Source of the DNA: Actinomycetaceae bacterium
Lineage (GTDB): Bacteria; Actinomycetota; Actinomycetes; Actinomycetales; Actinomycetaceae
Assembly (NCBI GenBank): GCA_028724905.1
Contig: JAQYTG010000015.1
Location: 1-64,000, forward strand
Length of the DNA stretch: 64,000 nt
Reading direction: 5' to 3'
The notes below the pieces were generated by a model, which ran no database searches, was not told the origin of the DNA, and was given only the letters and a program-made list of their open reading frames with translations. Position numbers and translations under genes: made by a program. Shown here one piece after another: positions 35,489 to 44,208 of this stretch. The stretch's first letter is position 1. Each line of letters starts with the position of its first letter.

Positions 35489-36385
35489 ATGAACGATATA
35501 TCTAAGATGCACATGAACATTCCGGCTCCCTCAGCTTCAGTTGCTGAGGCCGGATTTACTCCCTCATCCGCGCCCATGCCAACCGGCTCTGCGGCACCAG
35601 GAGCTATCACGAGTGCTACCAGTGCAGCTGGCGTCACCGCTGCTTATCTAGCTGGCGCCGCTCCCGCCGCAGCGAAGGCACCCGCACTGCTCTCCGGCCT
35701 GGGGCTCACCAAAGATTTCGGCTCTGGGCGCTCTGGAATGGTGCACGCGCTCGCGGGCGTAGATATCACGATTCACGAGCGTGAACAACTGGCTATTATG
35801 GGGCCATCTGGCTCTGGCAAATCCACGCTCCTGCACGTGCTCTCAGGAATTCTTAAGCCAACAGCTGGTCGAGTGCTCTTTGAAGGGGAACTCATTAGTG
35901 GTTTGAATGACGCCACCCGCTCGCGGCTTCGGCGGGAACGTTTTGGGTTCGTCTTCCAAGATGGCCAGCTAGTGCCGGAGCTGACGGCTCTAGAAAATGT
36001 GGCGCTTCCGATGATGCTAAAAGGAGAAGATCGCGCTAAAGCCAATGCGGCTGCCGATGAATGGCTCAGCAAACTTGCGGTGGCAGATCAGCGCCGAAAG
36101 CGTCCTGGCGAAATGAGCGGTGGGCAAATGCAGCGTGTGGCGGTGGCGCGTGCCTTGGCCTCCAATCCGGCAGTGGTATTTGCCGATGAGCCCACAGGGG
36201 CGTTAGACCAGGCCACAGGGCAGGAAGTGATGCAAATCCTCACTACGGCCACCCGTATGAACGGTAGTGCACTCGTCATCATCACCCACGACATTAAAGT
36301 GGCTGCATGGTGTGAGCGGCTGGTGGAGATCCGTGACGGCCTGGTGCAGACGGATCGCGCAATGGATGAGGTGGTTGGCAGATGA
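35489..36385 (+). CDS. ABC transporter ATP-binding protein (MacB/LolD-like)
   Basis: ATPase of an exporter or antimicrobial-peptide resistance transporter. It shows Walker A GPSGSGKST, the Q-loop FVFQDGQLVPELTALEN, signature MSGGQMQRVAVARAL, Walker B VVFADEPTGALD, and the H-loop His in IITHD. The first 65 residues are an Ala/Pro/Ser-rich extension not found in the family. It overlaps the FtsX-like permease by four bases (ATGA). With the divergent two-component system it forms a typical envelope-stress or peptide-resistance module. Confidence 0.92.
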   Translation: MNDISKMHMNIPAPSASVAEAGFTPSSAPMPTGSAAPGAITSATSAAGVTAAYLAGAAPAAAKAPALLSGLGLTKDFGSGRSGMVHALAGVDITIHEREQLAIMGPSGSGKSTLLHVLSGILKPTAGRVLFEGELISGLNDATRSRLRRERFGFVFQDGQLVPELTALENVALPMMLKGEDRAKANAAADEWLSKLAVADQRRKRPGEMSGGQMQRVAVARALASNPAVVFADEPTGALDQATGQEVMQILTTATRMNGSALVIITHDIKVAAWCERLVEIRDGLVQTDRAMDEVVGR

Positions 36386-37824
36386 ACATTGTATCGCTCG
36401 CCTCTCACCTCGCCTCAGCACGGCTGAGAAATCGCAAGGGTAACGGCATTCTAGATTCATTTGCCGTGGCTGCTTTCGCAGGTTCGAGTTTTCTGGAGCT
36501 CACCACTCTGGGTGGTGTGTGGATGTTTGTCCAGCGCAGAACGACTATTGATGTCATGATGGCTGCGAACCTTGGGATCTCCCCAGACTTCACGATTGGC
36601 ACTGGCGAGACCCTTGCGGCGTTTGCTTATATTGCGTTGGCGATTCTTATTGTCCCGATTTTTTCCCTTGGGATGGCAGCAGCCAGGCTCGGTGCGCAAG
36701 GCCGTTCTCGGCGGCTTGCCTCTCTCCGGCTTTTAGGGATGACGGCGAGCGAGGTGCGCTTTTTAGCAATTATTGAAACCTTTGTGCACTTCGTCGTGGG
36801 ATTCGCCATCGGGTTCATTCTCTACGTTGCGACGCTGCCGCTGTGGAAATTCGTCAGTTTTGGCACAGTACCAATTGAAATAAGCGAGATGCTGATCCCG
36901 TGGTGGTTGGTGATGGCCGCATTTGTGGTACTCGCTGCGGTGGCTATGGTATCCACGTTGGTGGGTTTGATAAAGGTCTCCATTTCCCCGCTCGGAGTAT
37001 CACGGCGATCCGTGCCCAAGGCGCTTGGATATTGGCGGGTGGCGCTTTTCGTGGTGCTCATTGGCGTCGCTGTGTACGTTGCACGGGCTATGAGCAACGG
37101 AGACATTAAGTTAGACAGTTCCGTGCAGACCGTGATGGTCTACGTCTTCATTTTGTTGATTATCATCACGGGGTTCTCTATCTTTGGGCCGTTCGTGATC
37201 CAGATACTTGGGCGTTTAGTACTGCGAACGAAGAACCCTGCTCGTCTGATAGCTGCCCGCCGGCTCATCGACGATCCTCGCTCCGTCTGGCGCAGCGTGA
37301 CGGGAGTACTGCTGATGGCTATGATCGCTTCATATACTGTGCTGCTCTCTCGCTTTCCGCTTTTACGACACCCAGAGATCAAACGCATCAATAGCGACGA
37401 TCCGTCGGTGCAAGTGGAAATGTTTTCTCAGATGGCCGAATTTGATGTGGCAAAAGGGGTGTTGATTGCTCTAAGTTTTACCCTGATCCTCGCTGCGCTC
37501 TCCACTCTCTTGCAGCAAGCCTCAGATGTGTTTGACCGCGCTCGTGAAGAACGCACGCTGGTCTTAATTGGCGCGCCGATGAAGATGTTTTCTCTAGCTC
37601 GGATACAGCAGGTGTTGGTGCCATTTACCGTGCTGATGATTGCGGCGATGACGATAGCGCCGCTCCTGGCAATTATGACGACAGTCTATCCCCCTGTGCC
37701 GGAAAATCGAACCTTGCTAGTGGCTATTGCAGGGATTGGGATTCTCGTGATTGCCATTCCGGTATTGCTCACGATTCCGCTGGAGCGGCAGGTGCTGGCG
37801 CAGCAGCAGCGGCGCAATGATTAG
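36382..37824 (+). CDS. FtsX-like ABC transporter permease
   Basis: A 480-residue membrane partner of the preceding ATPase. Hydrophobic segments occur at about 20-45, 70-100, 130-165, 180-205, 220-245, 255-280, 350-375, 415-440 and 450-475, and FtsX-domain features such as SLRLLGMTASEVRFLAIIE are present. It lacks a large extracytoplasmic MacB periplasmic domain. Its translation is coupled to the ATPase. Confidence 0.9.
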   Translation: MNIVSLASHLASARLRNRKGNGILDSFAVAAFAGSSFLELTTLGGVWMFVQRRTTIDVMMAANLGISPDFTIGTGETLAAFAYIALAILIVPIFSLGMAAARLGAQGRSRRLASLRLLGMTASEVRFLAIIETFVHFVVGFAIGFILYVATLPLWKFVSFGTVPIEISEMLIPWWLVMAAFVVLAAVAMVSTLVGLIKVSISPLGVSRRSVPKALGYWRVALFVVLIGVAVYVARAMSNGDIKLDSSVQTVMVYVFILLIIITGFSIFGPFVIQILGRLVLRTKNPARLIAARRLIDDPRSVWRSVTGVLLMAMIASYTVLLSRFPLLRHPEIKRINSDDPSVQVEMFSQMAEFDVAKGVLIALSFTLILAALSTLLQQASDVFDRAREERTLVLIGAPMKMFSLARIQQVLVPFTVLMIAAMTIAPLLAIMTTVYPPVPENRTLLVAIAGIGILVIAIPVLLTIPLERQVLAQQQRRND

Positions 37825-38024
37825 GAGAGTAGCAGAGAGGGCTAGTAGGAGAGTAAGAGAGATGGCTAGGCGGGTTTGTGTGCACAGGTGTGCGGGAGGA
37901 TCGGGCTCGTAGCTGCGTGTCGTCACCCTCGCAGGTGTAACGTATGCACGTGATCTGATTGTGGTAGCGTCTGCGTACTGGCAGAAACCACATCGGTAAA
38001 AGTGGCAAGCGGAAAAGAGAATAG

Positions 38025-38507
38025 ATGTTTGTGTATATCGCTGGCGACATTATGAGCACGGGCTCGCAGCATGAGCTTTCCGTGATTGAAGATGTGGTGA
38101 AAGATCTGGGGTTGGAGTATTACTCACCGATCAAAAATAAAGGGATCAACGACAAAAAGAACGTGACGGTGAAGGAAAATAACGCGCTCGCTGAGAGGAT
38201 TTTGCGTGAAGATACTGAACGGCTCAAACGTGCAGATCTGGTGATTTTCAACGTGAAGGAATTTGCTATCGGTACCCTCGTGGAGCTGGGGCAGGTGCTG
38301 GAGATGATGGAGCATGATCCCGCTAAGCGCTGCGTTTTTCTCTATGACGACATTCGCCGCACAACTTTGCCGGAGATTGGAGATCGGCGCAGTTGGAGCA
38401 TCAACCAGTATCTGTACGGCGCGGTGCTCAAAATGAGTGGTGGGCGTGGTTTCGTGGAGCCCAACGAGCTGCGGGGAGTGTTGGAAGAGATCGTCTCGGG
38501 TCGTTGA
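38025..38507 (+). CDS. Nucleoside 2-deoxyribosyltransferase family protein
   Basis: A 160-residue Rossmann-like protein of the PF05014 type, which moves or hydrolyses deoxyribose on nucleosides or nucleotides. The N-terminal VYIAGDIM strand, Asp residues of ADLVIFNVKEF, and GTLVELGQVLEM (catalytic Glu region) are recognisable. A purine-rich GGAAAAGAGAA ribosome site precedes the ATG. Its role is probably nucleotide salvage. It stands alone, convergent with the CadD-type gene. Confidence 0.85.
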   Translation: MFVYIAGDIMSTGSQHELSVIEDVVKDLGLEYYSPIKNKGINDKKNVTVKENNALAERILREDTERLKRADLVIFNVKEFAIGTLVELGQVLEMMEHDPAKRCVFLYDDIRRTTLPEIGDRRSWSINQYLYGAVLKMSGGRGFVEPNELRGVLEEIVSGR

Positions 38508-38578
38508 CGCCAATGCGCAGCTAGAGTTGGACGGCTGCCGTTGAAGAGTGCGTTGATGCCAGTTGGCCTGCTGAGCTG

Positions 38579-38617
38579 GGCGGGTTGATGTGATTGGTCT
38601 GACTAATACCACCCGCC
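38579..38617. terminator. Possible bidirectional hairpin between convergent genes
   Basis: ggcgggt (38579-38585) can pair with acccgcc (38611-38617), loop of 25 bases, located between the convergent deoxyribosyltransferase and cadmium-transporter genes. The stem is short and there is no T tail, so the call is weak. Confidence 0.3.
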
Positions 38618-38653
38618 TCCGAGTTGTTAGCTCCCGAGATATTACGCCCGAGA

Positions 38654-39268
38654 TTAAACCCCGAAGAGACCGGAGACGATGATTCCCACGCCGAGGGCAA
38701 TCAAAACGGCGGGGAAAAGAACGACCTCAAAGCGCTCTAAGAATTCGGCCACGCTTGGACGTGACGTCACGAATCGAGCCAGAGCTACCACTGCGCTCAC
38801 AAGTACCAGGAAAACGCCGCAATAGAGGGCGATCTCCTGCGGGCTTGCCGTCACAAAAACGGGCAGATAAACGCCAATTTCGTCGCCTCCATTGGCAAAG
38901 GTGACGGCGGCCACCGCCATGATGCTCAACGGTTTTTGGGCGATCTTCTCTGCTGATTCGCTTATTTCATCGTCTGCCTCTCCTCCGTGGGCGCTGCGCC
39001 ACGAGTTGATGGCCGCACGCAGACCAATAACGATGGGCAAAAGTCCAAACCAGGGCGCAAAAGCGGAGGGGAGCAGTAGAGAGCTGCCGATAGCTCCTGC
39101 GATAGTGATGCCGAGGATAGCAGCAAAGCCGATATATTGTCCGATAAGGATCTGGCGTAGAGTGTGGGGTTTCTTTGCGCCGTGAGCAAAAAATATCGAG
39201 AGCACCAATAAATGGTCGATATTCGTAACGGCGAAGAGTCCGATCGCTTTCAAAAACGTGATGAGCAC
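38654..39268 (-). CDS. CadD-family cadmium resistance / cation transporter
   Basis: A 205-residue protein with about six membrane helices, resembling CadD (LysE superfamily). The start FLKAIGLFAVTNIDHLLVLSIFF is characteristic, including the Asn-x-Asp motif in helix 1, with a repeated counterpart FANGGDEIGVYLPVF in the second half. The GTG start was chosen because a -10-like TATTCT (39275-39280) lies six bases before it, implying a leaderless mRNA, and because a longer frame to 39697 would run antisense through the divergent gene. Function predicted: export of Cd or related cations. Confidence 0.82.
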   Translation of the reverse strand: MLITFLKAIGLFAVTNIDHLLVLSIFFAHGAKKPHTLRQILIGQYIGFAAILGITIAGAIGSSLLLPSAFAPWFGLLPIVIGLRAAINSWRSAHGGEADDEISESAEKIAQKPLSIMAVAAVTFANGGDEIGVYLPVFVTASPQEIALYCGVFLVLVSAVVALARFVTSRPSVAEFLERFEVVLFPAVLIALGVGIIVSGLFGV

Positions 39269-39307
39269 GAAACAAGAATACCGTCTATCCTCTATGCTGT
39301 TCGTGTG
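39266..39307. promoter_or_regulatory. Compact divergent leaderless promoter pair
   Basis: The two start codons (GTG at 39268 on minus, GTG at 39305 on plus) are 36 bp apart. TATTCT (39275-39280, minus) and TATGCT (39293-39298, plus) are -10-like boxes each ending six bases before its start codon. No Shine-Dalgarno sequence is seen on either side. The promoters overlap and should compete. Confidence 0.45.
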
Positions 39308-40936
39308 CCAATAGAACCACGTCACCAATGTTTGAATAAATCTGTGAATGCGTCTTTGAGCGGTGCCTTGAGGGTGCCCGCAAGCGCTGATGCGCCCGTG
39401 TACGCTTCGGATCCTCTGGCCTCGCCTAAGGCTACCCCTACCTCGCTTGAGGTTGCTCCGCACCCTGCTGCTGATTTTTCCGACACTTCTTGTACCGCTG
39501 CCCGTCACGCAGCCTATGGAACGGGTAAGCCTGAGGTGCTTGCTCCGGCGGGCAACCTCGCCACCCTCAAAACGGCCATCGACTTCGGCGCGGACGCCGT
39601 ATATTGCGGAGGGCAAGAGTTCGGGATGCGCAGTGCTCCCAAGAATTTCACGCTTGAGGATTTTGAACAGGCCGTTCGCTATGCCCATGCCCGCCACGCT
39701 CGCGTGTATGCCACCTGCAATATCTTGCCCAGTTCCGATGAGGTGCCGCGAATGAATGCCTACATGGGGGAGTTAGAGCAGATTGGGGTGGATGCGCTGA
39801 TTATCTCCGACATTGGAGTATTGATGGCAGCCCGCACGGTGGCTCCGCATACGCAGCTACACGTCTCCACTCAAGCTGGCGTCACTAATTATCAAACTGC
39901 TCGCGCTCTCGTCGAATTAGGTGCGAGCCGAATAGTGCTGGCGCGGGAACTCGATCTGGAGGCGATTCGAGCAATTCGAGCTAATCTTGGGCAGCAGATT
40001 GAGCTGGAGGCGTTCGTGCATGGCTCGATGTGTATGGCTTTTTCAGGGCGCTGCCTCATATCGCAGCATCTCACTGGCCGTGATGCCAACCACGGTGATT
40101 GTGTACAGGCGTGCCGCTATAAATATCACGTGGTAGAGGAAAAACGGCCGAACGAATTCATCCCAGTGGAGGTTTCGGAGCAGGGCACTTTTCTGTTCAA
40201 CTCCCAAGACATGAACCTGCTAGAACACGTGGACGATATCTTGGATGCCGGCGTCACCAGCCTCAAAATCGAAGGCCGTGCAAAGGGAGCCTACTATGCG
40301 GCGGTGACGGCAAATGCCTATAAGTGCGCCGTCAATGAGTACCTTGCCCAGCGCGAGGCTGGAAATGTGCAGTCGTTGGCATTGCCGCAATGGTTGCGCG
40401 AGGAACCTTATAAAGTCACGCATCGCGAGTACTCGACAGGCTTTTACTACCGGCAGCATCCAGCTTCGGAGAGCGTGACGCGCGGGGGCTACATTAACGA
40501 GTGGCGCTGGCTAGGCACGGTGCTGGGGTGCGATGAAGAATGCGGCGCGGGTGAGAGATGCGGAGAGGAAGAGAGGCGCGGCAGGGATAAGGAGCGCCAG
40601 GAAAGTGTGGGATCTGGCTGCGACGATGCGAGATCTGGCAGTGGAGTGGAATGCTGCGAAAGAGCGGAATGTGGCAGTAGTGAGGAACGCCGCGAGAGTG
40701 AGCGGCGGCTGCGCATTTTTGCACGCAATAAAATTGCGCCAGGCATGGAGATTGAGTTTTTAGCTCCTGCCAGACCGCCCATCAAGTACCGCGTGCCCGC
40801 TGCGGGGCTGTGCGATGGTGAGGGGAATCCAGTAGATCAGATCAACAATCCAGCTCACGAATTTTCGCTGCCGCTGCTGGGGGCTGAGTACATTCCAGCA
40901 GGTGCCATGATTCGGGCGCGCGTAAAGCAGGCATAG
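39305..40936 (+). CDS. U32 family protein, TrhP/RlhA-like RNA hydroxylation factor
   Basis: Member of the peptidase-U32 family, now known mainly for tRNA or rRNA hydroxylation with an iron-sulfur centre. The core runs from KPEVLAPAGNLATLKTAID, through HVSTQAGVTNY and EAFVHGSMCMAFSGRC, to GDCVQACRYKY; the four cysteines in these blocks fit the cluster ligands. SLKIEGRAKGAYYAA and the C-terminal domain follow. Between LGTVLGCDEE and RRLRIFARNKI a Glu/Arg/Cys/Gly-rich insert of about 58 residues (409-467) is present. The first 75 residues are also non-conserved. The GTG start is inferred from a leaderless -10 box; an earlier frame to 39212 overlaps the divergent gene. Confidence 0.88.
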   Translation: MPIEPRHQCLNKSVNASLSGALRVPASADAPVYASDPLASPKATPTSLEVAPHPAADFSDTSCTAARHAAYGTGKPEVLAPAGNLATLKTAIDFGADAVYCGGQEFGMRSAPKNFTLEDFEQAVRYAHARHARVYATCNILPSSDEVPRMNAYMGELEQIGVDALIISDIGVLMAARTVAPHTQLHVSTQAGVTNYQTARALVELGASRIVLARELDLEAIRAIRANLGQQIELEAFVHGSMCMAFSGRCLISQHLTGRDANHGDCVQACRYKYHVVEEKRPNEFIPVEVSEQGTFLFNSQDMNLLEHVDDILDAGVTSLKIEGRAKGAYYAAVTANAYKCAVNEYLAQREAGNVQSLALPQWLREEPYKVTHREYSTGFYYRQHPASESVTRGGYINEWRWLGTVLGCDEECGAGERCGEEERRGRDKERQESVGSGCDDARSGSGVECCERAECGSSEERRESERRLRIFARNKIAPGMEIEFLAPARPPIKYRVPAAGLCDGEGNPVDQINNPAHEFSLPLLGAEYIPAGAMIRARVKQA

Positions 40937-41388
40937 AGGGCAGACATGATGCCCAGTGTGCACACGTGAGGCGGAACGCTTGTGAATGAGCGTGCCGGAA
41001 TAGCCGTCTGCTAACGAGGTGTGGAGTACGCGGAATGCGCGCGTGCACTGAAGCGACCAAACGGCGTAGTGAACTAGTGCGGCGAACTACGCGCGCGAAC
41101 TAGTATGGTGAAATAGCCTGTAAGAATGAGCCTGCTAAAACTAACGTGCCTGCACTGGGTGGCAAAACAGCGTGGCGAACTACGCGCGCGAACTAACATA
41201 GAAAATTAGTGTTCCTGAACTAGTCTGGCGAAACAACGTGTAGGAATGAGCGCGCCAAAACTAGCGCACCGAATTAGAGCGCGTGCACGAAAAAGCAGGC
41301 AGCCGCCCTCGCTCTTTGATGAGATAGCCTCTTTGATGAGATAGCTTGGAGGAGGGCGAGTCTGCCTGCTGTGGTGAATGCTCGCAGA
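40937..41388. other. Spacer with long degenerate repeats
   Basis: About 450 bp with no gene. The phrase 'ggcgaactacgcgcgcgaacta' occurs at about 41081 and 41173, and each copy is followed by variants of 'gtaagaatgagcctgctaaaacta', pointing to a decayed tandem duplication with a period near 95 bp. The right end holds the terminator of the beta-glucosidase operon. Confidence 0.6.
41290..41372 (-). terminator. Terminator of the dipeptidase-MFS-glucosidase operon
   Basis: Read on the minus strand, gcaggcag (plus 41362-41369) pairs with ctgcctgc (plus 41295-41302), extended by a gagggcg/cgccctc segment, and is followed by TTTTT. The loop holds a 17-bp tandem duplication (ctctttgatgagatagc at 41312-41328 and 41329-41345). 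Confidence 0.75.
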
Positions 41389-42792
41389 TCAGAGTGAGCT
41401 GCTCCCCCGCAGTGCACGGGCGAGATCGCGATACCAGGCATAGGATGCCTTAGGCGTACGCTTGAGCGTTTCGTAGTCTACATAGATCAGGCCGAAGCGT
41501 TCTTGATACCCTGCTGCCCACTCGAAATTATCGAATGTAGACCAGCAGTAGTACCCGCGCACGTCCACTCCCGCATCAATGGCATCGGCACAGGCGGCAA
41601 TATGCTGGGCAAGATATCGGATACGAGCCTGATCGTCGATAGATCCGTCTGCTGCGGGCACGTCGTGATAAGAAGCACCGTTCTCCGTGACGGTCACGGG
41701 TGGCAAATTCGGATACGTCTCATGTAGGTGTAGCAGAATGCGGGTCAAGCCCTCGGGAGCCACTGCCCAGCCAAAATCAGTGCGTTCGGCGCTGGCGTAC
41801 GGAACGGGCTGAAATGGCATATCGGCGGGGATATCCACCTCAAGATTTCCAGAGTAATCCTTGCCTGCTTTCGGTGCTTCGATCACGGTGGGCTCGTAGT
41901 AATTGAGACCGTAGAAGTCAATGGGCGTGGAGATGATGGCCAGGTCTGCGGCAATCTGCTCTGGAGAATCGGTCATCAAGGCATAGACGTCCGTCACGGG
42001 GTATTCGCCAGTGAGAATCGGGTGGACGAACACTTGGTTGGTGACCAGATCAAACATACCGGCGGCCTGCAGATCTTCAGGAGAATCTGAGGCTGGAATG
42101 ACGGGGAAATTTTGATTGACGACGCCAACTTCAGCGTAGGGAGCCACTTCACGAATCGCTTGCACGGCCATTCCATGGGCGAGCAGCAATCGGTGTACCA
42201 CAGCCATGGCGCCCAAGCCCATCTGCAATCCAGGCGCATGGGAGCCGAGGGCGTGCCCGTAGAGGGAATGTACGCTCATCTCGTTCATCGTGGCCCAGCG
42301 CTGCACCCGATCGCCAAAGTGCTCAGCCATCAGGCGGGCATAGCTGGCGAAGGCGGTGCAAGTATCGCGGTTCATCCAGCCGCCCTCTTGCTGCAATACT
42401 TCAGGAAGATCCCAATGGAAAAGGGTTGGGCAAGGGCGAATGCCGCGCTCAAGGAGCCCATCTACTAGGCGATCATAGAAAGCAATCCCCTCAGGATTGA
42501 GCTCTCCGCGTCCAGTAGGAAGTACGCGGCTCCAGGAGATAGAGAAGCGATAGTCAGGAGCACCGAGATCGGCAATATAATCGAGATCTTCCTCAAGCCG
42601 GTGATAATGGTCGATGGCTACATCGCCGTTTTCATTGTTGATCACGTGCCCTGGCTCATGGGTAAAAGCATCCCAGATGGAACGGCCGCGCCCGCCGTCA
42701 GCCACGCCTCCTTCAATTTGGTAGGCTGCCGTGGAAGTGCCAAGGCGGAAACCTTGAGGCAACCGCGTAGCAAGTTCATGTATGTCAATCAT
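41389..42792 (-). CDS. Family GH1 beta-glucosidase
   Basis: Cytoplasmic glycosidase (467 residues) for beta-glucosides or phospho-free disaccharides. It has the GH1 N-terminal signature GFRLGTSTAAYQIEGG, acid/base Glu in TMNEM (usually T-x-NEP, so Pro is Met here), and nucleophile Glu in VTENGAS; SWSRVLPTG and DNFEWAAGYQERFGL are also typical. GGGAG precedes the ATG at 42792, and a longer frame to 42942 adds a non-family sequence. It is the last gene of a minus-strand operon with the MFS transporter, which may import its substrate. Confidence 0.93.
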   Translation of the reverse strand: MIDIHELATRLPQGFRLGTSTAAYQIEGGVADGGRGRSIWDAFTHEPGHVINNENGDVAIDHYHRLEEDLDYIADLGAPDYRFSISWSRVLPTGRGELNPEGIAFYDRLVDGLLERGIRPCPTLFHWDLPEVLQQEGGWMNRDTCTAFASYARLMAEHFGDRVQRWATMNEMSVHSLYGHALGSHAPGLQMGLGAMAVVHRLLLAHGMAVQAIREVAPYAEVGVVNQNFPVIPASDSPEDLQAAGMFDLVTNQVFVHPILTGEYPVTDVYALMTDSPEQIAADLAIISTPIDFYGLNYYEPTVIEAPKAGKDYSGNLEVDIPADMPFQPVPYASAERTDFGWAVAPEGLTRILLHLHETYPNLPPVTVTENGASYHDVPAADGSIDDQARIRYLAQHIAACADAIDAGVDVRGYYCWSTFDNFEWAAGYQERFGLIYVDYETLKRTPKASYAWYRDLARALRGSSSL

Positions 42793-42975
42793 GGTGCTCC
42801 CATCAATCGTTGTATCTATGTTTATCTCTTTATTTCTGTTTACAGTAGTGTGGCTGTGGCCGTGCTGGAAAACTCGGTGGCCTCTGCAGGCAGCTGGAGC
42901 GGGTGCAGCTAGGGTGGGTGCTCGGAGGCGGAGCAGAGGCAATCAGAGGTGAGGCGATCAGGCGATCAGAGGCGA

Positions 42976-44208
42976 TCAAGCGATTTTCTTCAACATCGGC
43001 AAGAAAGCGATGGCAATGAGCCCCACGGCCGCCGTCACGATGTAGAGGCCAGTGTATCCGCCAGCGTTGGCCACGATAGGGGCTGCAATGGCTGGTGCGA
43101 GCGCCTGCGGGGACGCACTCGCCAGATTAGCCACGCCCAACATTGTGGCGCGAGTCTTCTCGTTGGGCAATGCGGCGGTAATAATACCTACATCGACTGC
43201 CAAGAATAGCCCGTATCCGATGGCGAAAGCCACGGTGCCTACAATGAGCACGCCGAAATTGTGAGCGAACGCGAGCACAACTCCTCCCACTGCACTCACG
43301 ACTGCCGCGTACACTACCCAAATTTTCCGGCGATGCATTTTGTCGGAGATGATGCCGCCGCCTGCTGCGGCCACTGCTGCCAATCCTACATACACAAGGG
43401 TGAGTACGAATACTGTGCCATCAGCGTCATCTTTGCTCTGCCCTAGACGTTCCATGACGAAATACAGCAGATAGAGCAGCATCAGCGCATTCACGAGATT
43501 CAAAAAGAAACGCATACAGAATGCCGCCACGAAAGTGCGATCGAGTTTGACGTCACTCCAACTGAACGCCACAGAATGTGAGGCAGAGGCGAGATCGCGT
43601 CCTCGCTTGTGAAGAACGGCGATGGGGAGCACGAGGCAGGGCACAGCAATAGCCAGGGCAATATATCCGATTCTCTCAGAGTTGAAAATGAGCGCCACAG
43701 CATTTCCGGTGACGGCGCCGAGGAGTTGTGCAGCGCCAAAGAGAGAGCCTACTGTTCCGCGACGTGCCTCGGGCACGCGGTCTGCGATAAATGCCAAGAG
43801 CACGGCAAAAGGGCCATTGAGCCCTACTTGCACAAGCCCCCACCCGATCACCATGAGAATCACCGACATGGCTTGCGATAGTACGACGAGGCCAACCACT
43901 GCCACAGTCAAACCGGCAATGAGCACCGGCACGCGGGAACCATAGCGCAAGCGGAAGCGGTCTGAAGCAAGCCCCCAGGCGGGATTGGCGATCATGGATA
44001 TGGCAGCGCCAATGCCAGTGACTAAAGCGAGCAACCCCTCGCTGCCCGAGCCGCCGGTGATCTCCAGAGCCTGCGATGGCAAGAGCAGCTGGAGCGGGCC
44101 AAACCATCCGGCATACACGCCGATTGTGGCGATAATGAGCCACGCCGTCCAGCCACGTGTGGGGCCGGCCGATTCCTCTGGTTGTGATTCAGGATAGTGA
44201 TGCGTCAT
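42976..44208 (-). CDS. MFS transporter
   Basis: A 410-residue protein with twelve predicted membrane helices and an MFS motif-A-like region (NPAWGLASDRFRLRYGSR). It is similar in form to glycoside/sugar symporters. The ATG overlaps the TGA of the upstream dipeptidase gene (ATGA), and the beta-glucosidase gene follows 184 bp later, so import of a sugar or glycopeptide product is the most likely role. Longer starts exist upstream but would overlap the dipeptidase gene further. Confidence 0.9.
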   Translation of the reverse strand: MTHHYPESQPEESAGPTRGWTAWLIIATIGVYAGWFGPLQLLLPSQALEITGGSGSEGLLALVTGIGAAISMIANPAWGLASDRFRLRYGSRVPVLIAGLTVAVVGLVVLSQAMSVILMVIGWGLVQVGLNGPFAVLLAFIADRVPEARRGTVGSLFGAAQLLGAVTGNAVALIFNSERIGYIALAIAVPCLVLPIAVLHKRGRDLASASHSVAFSWSDVKLDRTFVAAFCMRFFLNLVNALMLLYLLYFVMERLGQSKDDADGTVFVLTLVYVGLAAVAAAGGGIISDKMHRRKIWVVYAAVVSAVGGVVLAFAHNFGVLIVGTVAFAIGYGLFLAVDVGIITAALPNEKTRATMLGVANLASASPQALAPAIAAPIVANAGGYTGLYIVTAAVGLIAIAFLPMLKKIA

